This document shows, piece after piece, positions 18,696-28,044 of a stretch of 64,000 nt of DNA. This stretch comes from Paraburkholderia sp. CNPSo 3274 (GTDB lineage: Bacteria > Pseudomonadota > Gammaproteobacteria > Burkholderiales > Burkholderiaceae): positions 62,001-126,000 of the forward strand of contig NZ_JAMBPR010000015.1 of assembly GCF_024206475.1 (NCBI RefSeq), given 5' to 3'. Position 1 is the stretch's first letter, and the number at the start of each line of letters is the position of its first letter. Under the pieces are notes generated by a model that was not told the DNA's origin, ran no database searches, and saw only the letters and a program-made list of their open reading frames with translations. Position numbers and translations under genes: made by a program.

Positions 18696-19862
18696 ATGAA
18701 GATTCACGAGTACCAGGGTAAGGAAATCCTGCGGAAATTCGGAGTCGCGGTCCCGCGCGGCACCCCGGTGTTTTCGGTGGATGACGCGGTCAAGGCCGCT
18801 GAAGAGCTGGGCGGCCCGGTTTGGGTTGTCAAGGCGCAGATTCACGCTGGCGGCCGAGGCAAGGGCGGCGGCGTGAAGGTTGCCAAGACGCTCGAGCAGG
18901 TCCGCGAATACGCGAACCAGATCCTCGGCATGCAGCTCGTCACGCACCAGACCGGTCCGGAAGGCCAGAAGGTCAACCGTCTGTTGATCGAAGAAGGCGC
19001 TGACATCAAGCAGGAACTGTATGTCAGCCTCGTCGTTGATCGCGTGTCGCAAAAGATCGTTCTGATGGGTTCGAGCGAAGGCGGCATGGACATCGAAGAA
19101 GTTGCCGAAAAGCATCCGGAACTGATCCACAAGGTCATCGTCGAACCGTCGACCGGTCTGCTCGACGCCCAGGCCGACGACCTCGCCGCGAAGATCGGCG
19201 TGCCGGCTGCTTCGATTCCGCAAGCCCGCGCCATCCTGCAAGGCCTGTACAAGGCATTCTGGGAAACCGACGCGTCGCTGGCTGAAATCAACCCGCTGAA
19301 CGTTTCCGGCGACGGCAAGGTCATCGCGCTCGACGCGAAGTTCAACTTCGACTCCAACGCGCTGTTCCGCCACCCGGAAATCGTCGCTTACCGCGACCTG
19401 GACGAAGAAGATCCGGCTGAAGTCGAAGCCTCGAAGTTCGATCTCGCGTACATCTCGCTCGACGGCAACATCGGCTGTCTGGTGAACGGCGCAGGCCTCG
19501 CAATGGCCACGATGGACACCATCAAGCTGTTCGGCGGCGAGCCGGCGAACTTCCTCGACGTGGGCGGTGGCGCCACGACCGAGAAGGTCACCGAAGCGTT
19601 CAAGCTCATGCTCAAGAACCCGGACCTGAAGGCGATCCTCGTGAACATCTTCGGCGGCATCATGCGCTGCGACGTGATCGCGGAAGGCGTGATCGCCGGT
19701 TCGAAGGCCGTGAACCTGAAGGTGCCGCTCGTCGTGCGCATGAAGGGCACGAACGAGGACCTCGGCAAGAAGATGCTGGCCGAATCGGGCCTGCCGATCA
19801 TCTCGGCAGACAGCATGGAAGAAGCCGCGCAGAAGGTTGTCGCGGCTGCCGAAGGCAAGTAA
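18696..19862 (+). CDS. sucC: Succinyl-CoA synthetase beta subunit (ADP-forming)
   Basis: 388 aa, full length. The TCA-cycle enzyme joins succinate and CoA with ATP formation. The N-terminal ATP-grasp domain begins [17 protein letters not shown] and contains the glycine loop [27 protein letters not shown] carries the Mg-nucleotide ligands, and the C-terminal CoA-ligase fold has GGGATTEKV and [17 protein letters not shown] precedes the start. Operon with sucD, 98 bases downstream. Confidence 0.98.
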   Translation: MKIHEYQGKEILRKFGVAVPRGTPVFSVDDAVKAAEELGGPVWVVKAQIHAGGRGKGGGVKVAKTLEQVREYANQILGMQLVTHQTGPEGQKVNRLLIEEGADIKQELYVSLVVDRVSQKIVLMGSSEGGMDIEEVAEKHPELIHKVIVEPSTGLLDAQADDLAAKIGVPAASIPQARAILQGLYKAFWETDASLAEINPLNVSGDGKVIALDAKFNFDSNALFRHPEIVAYRDLDEEDPAEVEASKFDLAYISLDGNIGCLVNGAGLAMATMDTIKLFGGEPANFLDVGGGATTEKVTEAFKLMLKNPDLKAILVNIFGGIMRCDVIAEGVIAGSKAVNLKVPLVVRMKGTNEDLGKKMLAESGLPIISADSMEEAAQKVVAAAEGK

Positions 19863-19960
19863 TTTTCACCGGACACGAATGGCGTGGTGCCGGCGCGAAC
19901 ACCGCAACGCAAGAAGCGGTCTGGTGCGACGCATGACGCCAAACGAACAGAGGTCAATAC

Positions 19961-20842
19961 ATGTCGATTCTGATCAACAAAGACACCAAGGTCATCACGC
20001 AGGGCATCACCGGTAAGACCGGTCAGTTCCACACCCGCGCTTGCCGTGAGTACGCGAACGGCCGTGAAGCGTTCGTCGCTGGCGTGAACCCGAAGAAGGC
20101 CGGCGAAGATTTCGAAGGCATTCCTATTTACGCGAACGTGCGTGAAGCGAAGGACGCCACCGGCGCGACCGTTTCGGTCATCTACGTGCCGCCGGCAGGC
20201 GCTGCTGCTGCGATCTGGGAAGCCGTCGAGGCCGACCTCGATCTCGCGATCTGTATCACGGAAGGCATTCCCGTCCGCGACATGATCGAAGTCAAGGACC
20301 GTATGCGCCGCGAAGGCCGCAAGACGCTGCTCCTCGGCCCGAACTGCCCCGGCACGATCACGCCGGACGAGCTGAAGATCGGCATCATGCCGGGTCACAT
20401 TCACCGCAAGGGCCGCATCGGCGTCGTGTCGCGTTCGGGCACGCTGACGTATGAAGCGGTTGCCCAGCTGACCGCGATCGGCCTCGGCCAGTCGTCGGCA
20501 GTCGGTATTGGCGGTGACCCGATCAACGGTCTGAAGCACATCGACGTCATGAAGATGTTCAACGACGATCCGGATACGGACGCCGTGATCATGATCGGCG
20601 AAATCGGCGGTCCGGACGAAGCGAACGCCGCCGAGTGGATCAAGGACAACATGAAGAAGCCGGTCGTCGGCTTCATCGCGGGCGTCACGGCGCCTCCGGG
20701 CAAGCGCATGGGCCACGCCGGCGCGCTGATCTCGGGCGGTGCGGATACGGCCGACGCGAAGCTGGAAATCATGGACGCGTGCGGCATCAAGGTCACGCGC
20801 AACCCGTCGGAAATGGCCCGTCTGCTGAAGTCGGTGCTGTAA
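19961..20842 (+). CDS. sucD: Succinyl-CoA synthetase alpha subunit
   Basis: 293 aa. The CoA-binding Rossmann domain has QGITGKTG near residues 14-21. The phosphohistidine is His252 in RMGHAGALISGG, matching the active-site His of the family. LLGPNCPGTI and SRSGTLTYE are conserved. It partners SucC. AGAGG lies before the ATG. A strong terminator follows at 20856-20898. Confidence 0.98.
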   Translation: MSILINKDTKVITQGITGKTGQFHTRACREYANGREAFVAGVNPKKAGEDFEGIPIYANVREAKDATGATVSVIYVPPAGAAAAIWEAVEADLDLAICITEGIPVRDMIEVKDRMRREGRKTLLLGPNCPGTITPDELKIGIMPGHIHRKGRIGVVSRSGTLTYEAVAQLTAIGLGQSSAVGIGGDPINGLKHIDVMKMFNDDPDTDAVIMIGEIGGPDEANAAEWIKDNMKKPVVGFIAGVTAPPGKRMGHAGALISGGADTADAKLEIMDACGIKVTRNPSEMARLLKSVL

Positions 20843-20855
20843 ATTCGAAATGCGC

Positions 20856-20898
20856 CGCCGGCCGCACATCATGCACGCGCGGGCGGCCAGCGTTTTTT
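20856..20898 (+). terminator. sucCD terminator
   Basis: CGCCGGCCGC pairs with GCGGCCAGCG (one mismatch) and is followed by TTTTTT. It begins 14 bases after the sucD stop. Confidence 0.8.
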
Positions 20899-20936
20899 GA
20901 TATGCTTGCGGAATCCTTTCACGAGGTTTCCGAACA

Positions 20937-20976
20937 AAAGCGAGGGAGCCAGTCATGGCCTCCTCGCTTTTTTATT
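20937..20976 (+). terminator. Second terminator, upstream of terC
   Basis: AAAAGCGAGG pairs with CCTCGCTTTT across a 15-base loop and is followed by further T residues. It is separate from the sucD terminator and stands 53 bases before the TerC gene, so it must end a short transcript or act as an attenuator. An imperfect hairpin GGAATCC/GGTTTCC lies just before it (20910-20931). Confidence 0.7.
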
Positions 20977-21028
20977 TGGCTCGCCGCTTGAGCCGCCCCT
21001 TCTGTGTTCCGGCTGAGTCTTCGTATCC

Positions 21029-21751
21029 ATGCTCGAGTTTTTCGCGTCGCTCCATTGGAGCGCTGTCATCCAGATCATCGTCATCGACATCCTGCTCGGC
21101 GGCGACAACGCCGTGGTGATCGCGCTCGCCTGCCGCGACCTGCCTTCGCAGCAACGCATGCGCGGCATTCTGTGGGGCACCGCTGGCGCGATCGCGCTGC
21201 GCGTGGTGCTGATCGCTTTCGCCGTGCTGCTGCTGAACGTGCCGTTCCTCAAGTTCGCAGGCGGCCTGCTGCTGCTATGGATCGGCGTTCGGCTGCTCGC
21301 GCCCAGTCATCTCGAGCACGCCAACGTGAAGCCTGCCGACAAGCTGATGGGCGCGGTCAAGACGATCATCGTCGCCGACGCGGTCATGAGCCTCGACAAC
21401 GTGGTCGCGATTGCGGGCGCTGCCGAAGCGGCCGATCCGCGCCATCGCATCGCGCTCGTGATCTTCGGACTGATGGTGAGCATTCCGCTCATCGTGTGGG
21501 GCAGCCAGCTCGTGCTCAAGCTGCTCGACCGCTACCCGGTGATCGTGACGCTCGGCGCTGCGCTGCTCGGCTGGATCGCGGGCGGCCTCATCATCAACGA
21601 CCCCGCTGGCGACCGCTGGCCGCTGCTCGATACGCCCGCGGCCGAATATGGCATGTGCGTGGCGGGAGCCGTGTTCGTCGTCGCGCTCGGGTCCTGGCTC
21701 AGGCGCCGCAACGCGCGGCGCAGCGATGCGCAGGGGCCGCAGTCACACTGA
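21029..21751 (+). CDS. TerC-family integral membrane protein (YjbE/YkoY-like)
   Basis: A 240-aa membrane protein with seven or so hydrophobic segments. The family signature IDILLGGDNAVVIALA near residues 19-34 and its repeat ADAVMSLDNVVAIAGAA near 118 carry the paired Asp-Asn motifs thought to bind metal. Bacterial YkoY/Alx relatives export manganese during protein secretion; this one may do the same. The C-terminus is a short basic tail. No Mn riboswitch matching the known consensus was recognised upstream, but a terminator hairpin is present. Confidence 0.88.
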   Translation: MLEFFASLHWSAVIQIIVIDILLGGDNAVVIALACRDLPSQQRMRGILWGTAGAIALRVVLIAFAVLLLNVPFLKFAGGLLLLWIGVRLLAPSHLEHANVKPADKLMGAVKTIIVADAVMSLDNVVAIAGAAEAADPRHRIALVIFGLMVSIPLIVWGSQLVLKLLDRYPVIVTLGAALLGWIAGGLIINDPAGDRWPLLDTPAAEYGMCVAGAVFVVALGSWLRRRNARRSDAQGPQSH

Positions 21752-21826
21752 GCGCGCATGGCTGTGCCATTACGCCTGGGCCATCTGGCCGACTGATGCG
21801 CAAAGCGGGCCGCCGATACGATCAAG

Positions 21827-21854
21827 ACGCCTGTTCATGACTGTGAGCAGGCGT
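21827..21854 (+). terminator. Stem-loop after terC, before pilA
   Basis: ACGCCTG/CAGGCGT arms around a 14-base loop, followed by TTCTTGTTT. A weak terminator candidate for the terC transcript, ending 23 bases before the pilin ATG. Confidence 0.5.
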
Positions 21855-21877
21855 TTCTTGTTTCAGGAGCCCTGACG

Positions 21878-22489
21878 ATGACCGTATCCGCACTTCCCAT
21901 GAGCCCGCCGCCGCGCAACGGCTGCGCGTGTTTTGCCCGACTTTCGCGCCTCACAAGTCTTGCCGCCCGCTGGACTGCGCGCGGCTTCACGCTGATCGAA
22001 CTGATGATCGTGCTCGCGATCGTCGGTGTGATCGCCGCTTACGCCATTCCCGCGTACCAGGACTACGTCGCCCGCAGCCGCGTGGGCGAGGGCCTGTCGC
22101 TTGCGGCTTCCGCGCGCCTTGCCGTGGCGGAGAACGCCGCGAGCGGCAACGCGTTCGGCGCGGGCTATACGGTGCCGCCCGCCACGCGCAACGTGCAGGC
22201 GCTGCATATCGACGACACGACCGGTCAGATCACGGTTGCTTTCACCTCGCGCGTGGCGCCCGCGGGCAGCAACACGATCGTCCTCGTGCCCTCGGTGCCC
22301 GACAACGCCGATGCGCCCACCGCGCGCGCCGCGCTCGCACAGGGCAGCGTGCAGGGCGGCACGCTTACGTGGGAGTGCTTCGCAGCGGGCAAGACGGCTT
22401 CGTCGCTCGACGCGCCCGGCGCGGGCCCATCGCCGGTGGACGCCGCAACGCTGGCGGGCAATCTCGCGCCGCCGGAGTGCCGCGCATAA
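21878..22489 (+). CDS. Type IV pilin (PilA-like)
   Basis: 203 aa. The prepilin peptidase site is at [22 protein letters not shown]: Gly36, cleavage before Phe37, Glu41 as the conserved Glu5 of the mature pilin. The hydrophobic N-terminal helix and [14 protein letters not shown] follow. Cys in LTWECF and the last-residues PPECRA would form the C-terminal disulphide loop. The 36-residue leader is much longer than the usual 6-10, although an internal Met at residue 8 would shorten it. AGGAG precedes the first ATG. The next gene encodes an oligosaccharyltransferase, so the pilin is probably glycosylated. Confidence 0.92.
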   Translation: MTVSALPMSPPPRNGCACFARLSRLTSLAARWTARGFTLIELMIVLAIVGVIAAYAIPAYQDYVARSRVGEGLSLAASARLAVAENAASGNAFGAGYTVPPATRNVQALHIDDTTGQITVAFTSRVAPAGSNTIVLVPSVPDNADAPTARAALAQGSVQGGTLTWECFAAGKTASSLDAPGAGPSPVDAATLAGNLAPPECRA

Positions 22490-22633
22490 GGTTTGCGCGT
22501 AGGTGCGGGGGCAACGGTGAGCGCTTTCAAGCGCACTCGCGCAGCGCATGTGGATGCGACCCAACCGGCCGCACCCGCACAGCGGGGGAAAAGTTTTGTA
22601 TAGTGCCCCGTTGCTGAACGCCCCCGCCCAACC

Positions 22634-24475
22634 ATGCCTTCCAATTTTGCGCGTTACCTTACGTTCGTCTTGCTGGCCCTCGCGTTGACGCTGCCGTATG
22701 CGGTCGTCAACCACACCTATCCGATTCCCACTTTCTACGCGGAATTCGTTGCACTGACACTTTATGTGCTGATGGGCGCCGCGACGTTGCTGCTCGTTCG
22801 TCCGGCGCGCACGGGCGAGGGCTTCGCGTCGCCCACGGTCGCGCTCGTGCCGTTTTTCTTCGGCTTGCTGCTGATCGTGCAGACGTTCGCACTGCCGCTT
22901 GCGGAGCCTTCGATGAACTGGCTCGGCGCGGGTTATCTGCTCGCCGCCTTCCTCGCGACCCACGCCGGCTACACCATCACGCGCGCGCGCCTCATGCAGT
23001 CGGCGCTCGTGTGGGGGGCGTTCGCGCTGCAGTTCGGCGGCCTCTTCGCCGTGTTCAGCCAGGTGATCCAGCTCTTTCACCTGGAAGCGAAGGTCACGCC
23101 GCTCGTGGTGGCGTACAACATTACCGTCGATCGCCGGCCGTTCGGCAACATGGCGCAGGCCAATCACCTGGCCAGCTATATCGCCTTCGCGATGGCGGGT
23201 GCGATGTACCTCGTGCTCACGCGGCGTCTGAACATCCTGCTCTGGGGCGTGCTGACCGCGATCTATTCAGGTGGCCTCGCGCTCACGGTGTCGCGCGGGC
23301 CGTGGCTGCAGATGGGCGTGATTTTCGTCGCGGGTCTGTGGATCGCGCTCACGGGCTGCCGCAGCGAAGCAGGCGAGGGACGCAGTGCGAGCGCGCAAGG
23401 CCGCGCATCGGCGGCGGGCTCGGGCCGCAAGGCCAGCGCCGTGCGCGCCTGGATCCTCCCTGTCGTGCTCGTGCTGATCTTTTTCGGCATGAACGCATGC
23501 GTGCGCTGGGCCAACGTCCACTACGGCCTGGACCTTGCGCAGTCGGCCGCCGAGCGCATGAAGGACGCCAGCCAGATCGCGCCGCGCCTCGCGCTGTGGC
23601 GCTACGGCTGGACGATGTTCAAGTCGCATCCGGTGCTAGGCGTTGGCTGGGGCGATTTCCCGGTGCATCAGTTCGAGCTGGTGCGCTCGCTTGGCGGCGT
23701 CGAGATCGCCAACAACGCGCACGATATCTTCCTCGACCTGCTTGCGAAGACCGGCCTCGTCGGTCTTGCCATCGTCGTGATCGGGCTCGTCGCGTGGTTC
23801 GTGCGCGGGCTGCGCGCGCCGCACACCGCCGAGCGCGTGTTTGGCTTCATGCTGATCGGCGTGCTCGTCATGCATGCACTCGTCGAATATCCGCAGCAGT
23901 ACATGTTCTTCCTGCTGCCGGCGATGTTCGTGTTCGGCCTGCTGGAGACGAAGCCGCTGCGTGTCGTGCCGTCGCGCGTCTCGCTCGGTGCGTATGCGGT
24001 GGTCGTGTTCGGCGGCGTCGCAGCGCTGTACCCGGTGCTGCGCGACTACAACCGCGCCGAGGTGCTGTATTACGGACAGCACCCGGCGCGCGATTACGCC
24101 GCCGATCCTTCGCGCCTGTTCGGCGCATGGGGCGACTACGGCATGGCCACGTTGTTGCCAATGAACACCGCGAGCCTGTCGAGCAAGCTTTACGCGCACC
24201 AGCGCGCCATCGCGCTGCTGCCCGGAGAGACGGTGCTGCGCCGCTACGCGATTTTGCAGGCGCTGGATGGCGATACGGCGGGCGCATTCGATACGGTGGA
24301 GCGCCTGCGCATTTTCGCCACGGAGTTGCACGACTGGCAGACGCAACTCGCTTCACTCTACGGCGTGCTCGACGAGCAGCCCACGCTCGCAGACTTCAGG
24401 GCGCAACTCGTCAAGAAATACGGGACGCCGGCGAAGTCGGTCGAACAAGACGACGAGGACGATTCGGAGGATTGA
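22634..24475 (+). CDS. PglL/TfpO-type protein O-oligosaccharyltransferase (Wzy/WaaL superfamily)
   Basis: 613 aa with about twelve membrane segments. It transfers lipid-linked glycan to pilin or other exported proteins in the periplasm. The early motif NHTYPIPTFYAEFVAL is typical of PglL N-termini. LTVSRGPWLQMG and the loop with FPVHQFELV...NNAHDIFLDLLAKTG form the Wzy_C/ligase region, and VEYPQQYMFFLLP follows. A long periplasmic or cytoplasmic C-terminal domain (about 430-613) ends in an acidic tail. Its place 144 bases after pilA supports pilin as acceptor, although PglL enzymes in Burkholderia also modify many proteins. Confidence 0.88.
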   Translation: MPSNFARYLTFVLLALALTLPYAVVNHTYPIPTFYAEFVALTLYVLMGAATLLLVRPARTGEGFASPTVALVPFFFGLLLIVQTFALPLAEPSMNWLGAGYLLAAFLATHAGYTITRARLMQSALVWGAFALQFGGLFAVFSQVIQLFHLEAKVTPLVVAYNITVDRRPFGNMAQANHLASYIAFAMAGAMYLVLTRRLNILLWGVLTAIYSGGLALTVSRGPWLQMGVIFVAGLWIALTGCRSEAGEGRSASAQGRASAAGSGRKASAVRAWILPVVLVLIFFGMNACVRWANVHYGLDLAQSAAERMKDASQIAPRLALWRYGWTMFKSHPVLGVGWGDFPVHQFELVRSLGGVEIANNAHDIFLDLLAKTGLVGLAIVVIGLVAWFVRGLRAPHTAERVFGFMLIGVLVMHALVEYPQQYMFFLLPAMFVFGLLETKPLRVVPSRVSLGAYAVVVFGGVAALYPVLRDYNRAEVLYYGQHPARDYAADPSRLFGAWGDYGMATLLPMNTASLSSKLYAHQRAIALLPGETVLRRYAILQALDGDTAGAFDTVERLRIFATELHDWQTQLASLYGVLDEQPTLADFRAQLVKKYGTPAKSVEQDDEDDSED

Positions 24476-24498
24476 GCCTCGTGGCTCGTGCGTGAAGG

Positions 24499-24520
24499 GG
24501 CGGCGAGTCAGCTCGCCGCC
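24499..24520. terminator. Stem-loop between convergent pglL-like and MazG-like genes
   Basis: GGCGGCGAG-TCAG-CTCGCCGCC, a perfect 9-bp stem with a 4-base loop. No U-run, so it is a putative terminator or mRNA end. Confidence 0.45.
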
Positions 24521-24545
24521 GCGTTCTGCGCCGCAGCTCCGCCAA

Positions 24546-24896
24546 TCAAAGCTCGGAGTATTTCGTGGCGCTGCCTTTCGCCTTCTCCACAGGGTAGCGC
24601 TGCGCGTTCAGCTTGAGCTTTTCCGCTGCCGCTTCGACCAGATCGATCCCGGCGGTATGCGCGACCAGCAAAAGGTAGAGGAACACGTCCGCGCATTCGT
24701 GCTTGAGATGTGTGAGTTGAGCGGGATCGGCGAGCTGTGCGTCGATCTGCGCATCGGTCTTCCACTGGACCGTTTCGAGCAGCTCGCCTGCCTCGATGCT
24801 CGTGGAGACGATCAGGTTGCGCAACGTGTGAAACTGTTGCCAGTCGCGCTCGTCGCGGAAGGCCAGCACCTGGGCGAGCAGTTCGTCGAGCGTCAT
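24546..24896 (-). CDS. MazG-like nucleotide pyrophosphohydrolase (RS21-C6/dCTPase type)
   Basis: A 116-aa all-alpha NTP pyrophosphatase. The EAGELLE and HECADVFLYLLL blocks give the ExxE...ExxD metal site of MazG-fold enzymes that clean non-canonical or excess nucleoside triphosphates such as dCTP analogues. The start is four bases after the moaC stop, with GGAG inside the moaC end, so the two are probably translationally linked. Exact nucleotide preference is not visible from sequence. Confidence 0.88.
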   Translation of the reverse strand: MTLDELLAQVLAFRDERDWQQFHTLRNLIVSTSIEAGELLETVQWKTDAQIDAQLADPAQLTHLKHECADVFLYLLLVAHTAGIDLVEAAAEKLKLNAQRYPVEKAKGSATKYSEL

Positions 24897-24900
24897 GGCG

Positions 24901-25380
24901 TCAACGCTCCGCTACCCAATCCCCCGACTTTCCGCCGTGCTTCTCCAGCACGCGTACGTCGGTGATCGTCATGCCACGGTCCACGGCCTTGCACATGTCG
25001 TAGACGGTCAGCAGTCCGACCTGCACCGCGGTCAGCGCTTCCATCTCCACGCCTGTGCGGCCGAGCGTTTCCACCTGCGCCGTGCAGTGAACCCCGGGCA
25101 GCGTTTCATCGAGCGCGAAGTCCACTTTCACGCGTGTGATCGCGAGCGGGTGGCACAGCGGAATCAGATCCGAGGTGCGCTTCGCCCCCTGGATCGCGGC
25201 GATGCGCGCGACGCCGATCACGTCACCTTTTTTCGCGTGGCCGTCGCGGATCAGCGCGAAGGTTTCCGGCAACATGCGGATCGTGCCGCTCGCGAGCGCA
25301 ATGCGCTTGGTCTCTGCCTTGCCGCCGACATCGACCATATGGGCGTCGCCGGCTGCGTCAAAATGCGTGAGTTCAGGCAT
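24901..25380 (-). CDS. moaC: Cyclic pyranopterin monophosphate synthase
   Basis: 159 aa, full length. MoaC completes the first step of molybdenum cofactor synthesis, making cPMP from the MoaA product. Conserved [20 protein letters not shown] and [10 protein letters not shown], then [10 protein letters not shown] with the catalytic Asp/Lys region, are all present. It stands apart from other moa genes. Operon with the MazG-like gene. The promoter lies in the gap shared with the divergent M48 gene. Confidence 0.97.
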   Translation of the reverse strand: MPELTHFDAAGDAHMVDVGGKAETKRIALASGTIRMLPETFALIRDGHAKKGDVIGVARIAAIQGAKRTSDLIPLCHPLAITRVKVDFALDETLPGVHCTAQVETLGRTGVEMEALTAVQVGLLTVYDMCKAVDRGMTITDVRVLEKHGGKSGDWVAER

Positions 25381-25564
25381 GGTGGGTTCTTCCTTGAGGG
25401 GTACCCATCTTAACAGTGCGGCACGCCGCGCTTTCCAGGCGTCTTGCCGGGCCGCAAGGGTTGTAAGGCGGGCTACAATTGATTGGTGAGCTCAAGCGAG
25501 CGCAGGCGGTCCGCACCGGGCGCGCCGCCGCGCCAGTGTTCCGCATTCCCCGATCCTGTCATCA

Positions 25565-27397
25565 ATGCGTCTGAAACGGCTGCTTGCTGCATGGTTGTGC
25601 GTGTCGCTCGCGTTTTCGCCGCAAGCGTACGCGCAGGCGTCGAATGCCCCCGTGCTCAATCTCGGCGCGGCCTCGCCAACTGCCACGAAGCCCGTCCCGG
25701 CCCCCTCCGGCTTCGCACCCAATGCAGCCAATGCGCCCAATGGGCCCAATGGGCCCAATGCGGCGCCCGCACTCGTCAGCGGCCCGTTCGACGACGCGGC
25801 GGATCCTGTCGTCCCCGCCTCGATCGCGCAGGGCGTGTTCGGCACTTACGGCGGCGCGCAGAGCCGCTTTTCGGCGCAAGGCCAATCAGGCGCAACTTCC
25901 TCGTCTTCGAGTGGCAATACCAGTGTGCGCGCCCCCGCCTGGGTGCCGCAACTGCCCGACCTCGGCGACGGCTCAGGCGGCGCGCTCACGCCGCAGGCCG
26001 AGCGCCGTATCGGCGAGCGCGTGATGCGCGAGATTCGCCGCGACCCCGACTATATCGGCGACTGGCTCGTGCGCGACTACCTCAATTCGGTCGCCGCGCG
26101 CCTCGCGGCGGCCGCGAGCGCGCAGTTCATCGGCGGGTATCGGCCCGACTTCGATCTATTCGCGATCCGCGACGGCCAGATCAATGCGTTTTCGCTGCCG
26201 GGCGGCTTCATCGGCGTGAACTCGGGGCTCATCGTCGTCACGCAAACGGAATCCGAACTCGCCTCCGTGCTCGGTCACGAAATGGGCCACGTATTGCAGC
26301 GGCACATCGCACGCATGCTTTCGGAGAGCGAGCGCACGGGTCTTGCCGCGCTGGCGGGCGTGCTGTTCGGCATTCTCGCGGGCGTGCTCGCGCATAGCGG
26401 CGACCTGGGCGCCGGGATTGCGCTCGGCAGCCAGGCGTATGCCGTGGATAGCCAGTTGCGTTTCTCGCGCGCCGCGGAGCACGAGGCCGATCGCGTGGGC
26501 TTCCAGCTGCTCACGGGCGCAGGCTACGACCCGTGGGGCATGGTGGCGTTTTTCGAGCGGCTCGAGCGCGATTCGATGGAAGACACGGGCGTGCCGGCCT
26601 ACGCGCGTACGCACCCGCTCACCGGCGAGCGCATCGCCGACATGCAGGACCGCGCGCGCCGCGCCGCTTACCGCCAGCCGCGCCAGGCACCCGAGTACGG
26701 TTTTGTGCGCGCACGCGTGCGTGTGCTTCAGGACCGTACGCGCAATGAGTACATCGACGAGGTTTCGCGTTTGCGCTCGGAGCTCGAGGACCGTACGGCG
26801 CTCAACGTTGCCGCGAACTGGTATGGCATTGCCTGCGCGCAGATGCTGCTGGAGCGCTACGACGACGCCACGGCGTCGCTCGCGAACTCGCGCGCGGCGT
26901 TCGCACAGTTCGAGGCCGCGGATGGCAGCAAAACACGCAACTCGCCGAGTCTCGACGTGCTCGCGGTGGATATCGCGCGCCGCGCAGGCCGCACCGACGA
27001 CGCCGTGCGGCTGGCCGAGGCCGCGCACAAGGCGTGGCCAGGCTCCCACGCGGCTACCGATTCGCTGCTGCAGGCGCTGATCGCGGCGCGACGCTTCAAG
27101 GAGGCGCAGACGCTCGCGCGCAGCGAAACCGAGGCCGAACCGCAGCAAGACGCATGGTGGCTCTATCTGGCGCAGGCGAGCGCAGGACTCGGCGACGCGC
27201 TCACACAGCATCGGGCGATGGCGGAGAAGCTGGCGCTCGACGGCGCCTGGCCCTCGGCCATCCGTCAGCTCAAGGAGGCGCGCGACATGAAATCGGTGGG
27301 CTACTACGATCTTTCGACCATCGAAGCGCGCCTGCACGACTTCGAAGCGCGCTACAAGCAGGAGCGCCAGGACGAGAAGGATGAGGGCCGCGGCTGA
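25565..27397 (+). CDS. M48 metalloprotease, BepA (YfgC)-like, periplasmic
   Basis: 610 aa. Signal peptide at residues 1-27 (cleavage near AYAQA), a Pro/Asn/Ala-rich linker with repeated PNGPNG units, then the M48 domain with HEMGH (HExxH) and a downstream EHEADRVG third zinc-ligand motif. The C-terminal half is TPR-like helices. BepA-type enzymes help fold or degrade outer-membrane proteins such as LptD and BAM clients. The gene converges on the hypothetical gene next to it with eight bases between stops. Confidence 0.92.
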   Translation: MRLKRLLAAWLCVSLAFSPQAYAQASNAPVLNLGAASPTATKPVPAPSGFAPNAANAPNGPNGPNAAPALVSGPFDDAADPVVPASIAQGVFGTYGGAQSRFSAQGQSGATSSSSSGNTSVRAPAWVPQLPDLGDGSGGALTPQAERRIGERVMREIRRDPDYIGDWLVRDYLNSVAARLAAAASAQFIGGYRPDFDLFAIRDGQINAFSLPGGFIGVNSGLIVVTQTESELASVLGHEMGHVLQRHIARMLSESERTGLAALAGVLFGILAGVLAHSGDLGAGIALGSQAYAVDSQLRFSRAAEHEADRVGFQLLTGAGYDPWGMVAFFERLERDSMEDTGVPAYARTHPLTGERIADMQDRARRAAYRQPRQAPEYGFVRARVRVLQDRTRNEYIDEVSRLRSELEDRTALNVAANWYGIACAQMLLERYDDATASLANSRAAFAQFEAADGSKTRNSPSLDVLAVDIARRAGRTDDAVRLAEAAHKAWPGSHAATDSLLQALIAARRFKEAQTLARSETEAEPQQDAWWLYLAQASAGLGDALTQHRAMAEKLALDGAWPSAIRQLKEARDMKSVGYYDLSTIEARLHDFEARYKQERQDEKDEGRG

Positions 27398-27405
27398 GCC
27401 GACGT

Positions 27406-28044
27406 TCAGTCTGCGGATGCAGGCGGCGTGCCGCTCGCGCTGTGCTCCGCGGCCTGCGCTTCGCGCTCGGCGCGCGCCGGGCTCGGCACGAAGGCAAAGC
27501 GCGCGCTCACGTCGGCGCGCTCGATCGGCTGCAGCGGCAGCGCGGCGCCGGCGCGCCAGTGGAACGTGCCGCTCCCGGCGTCGTCCGCGAGCGTGGCGTG
27601 GTCGGTGAAGAGATCGAGGTCGTGGTCGTGCAGCAGCGCCGCGCGCGGCGGCGTGCTCGCATCGGCAAAGATCACGCTGCCGGCTTCGTCGAGGTAGGCG
27701 GCCACGGGCTCGAACCCTTGACCGCCCTGATCGGTGAGCGTCAACGCATCGCCGCCGCCGTCATGACCCGTGGCGAGACGCACGATCCACGGCGTGTATT
27801 CGAGCTCGACGTACACGCGCTGCGGCCCGTTCTGGAAGTACCACTGGCCATGTTCATCGCGCTCGTAATTGCGGTTGATGAAGCCAAGCAGCGCTTCGTG
27901 GCGGATCGCCGTGCCGGGTGCGTTCTGCGCCTGGGCGGCCTCGTCGCGCATGCGCCAGTTGCCGCGTGCGTCGAGCAGCAGCCAGCCCGTGCAATGCGGG
28001 ACGTTGGGCCAGCGCGCGAGCGCCTGTTTGACGATGTCATCCAT
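27406..28044 (-). CDS. Conserved hypothetical protein, cotranscribed with yheT-like gene
   Basis: A 212-aa soluble protein without signal or membrane segment. CTGWLLLDARGNWRMRDEAAQ, INRNYERDEHGQWYFQNGPQRVYVELEYTPWI and the later DLFTDHATL suggest a compact beta-rich fold in two parts. I do not recognise the family with certainty. Its ATG overlaps the upstream hydrolase stop by eight bases, so translation is coupled and a shared role is likely. The last 25 residues are low complexity. Confidence 0.75.
   Translation of the reverse strand: MDDIVKQALARWPNVPHCTGWLLLDARGNWRMRDEAAQAQNAPGTAIRHEALLGFINRNYERDEHGQWYFQNGPQRVYVELEYTPWIVRLATGHDGGGDALTLTDQGGQGFEPVAAYLDEAGSVIFADASTPPRAALLHDHDLDLFTDHATLADDAGSGTFHWRAGAALPLQPIERADVSARFAFVPSPARAEREAQAAEHSASGTPPASAD

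Noticed and set aside
20899-21028. Manganese (yybP-ykoY) riboswitch before terC
   Set aside because: The family fits and a terminator is present, but I cannot find the conserved aptamer loops, so only an unassigned leader is reported.
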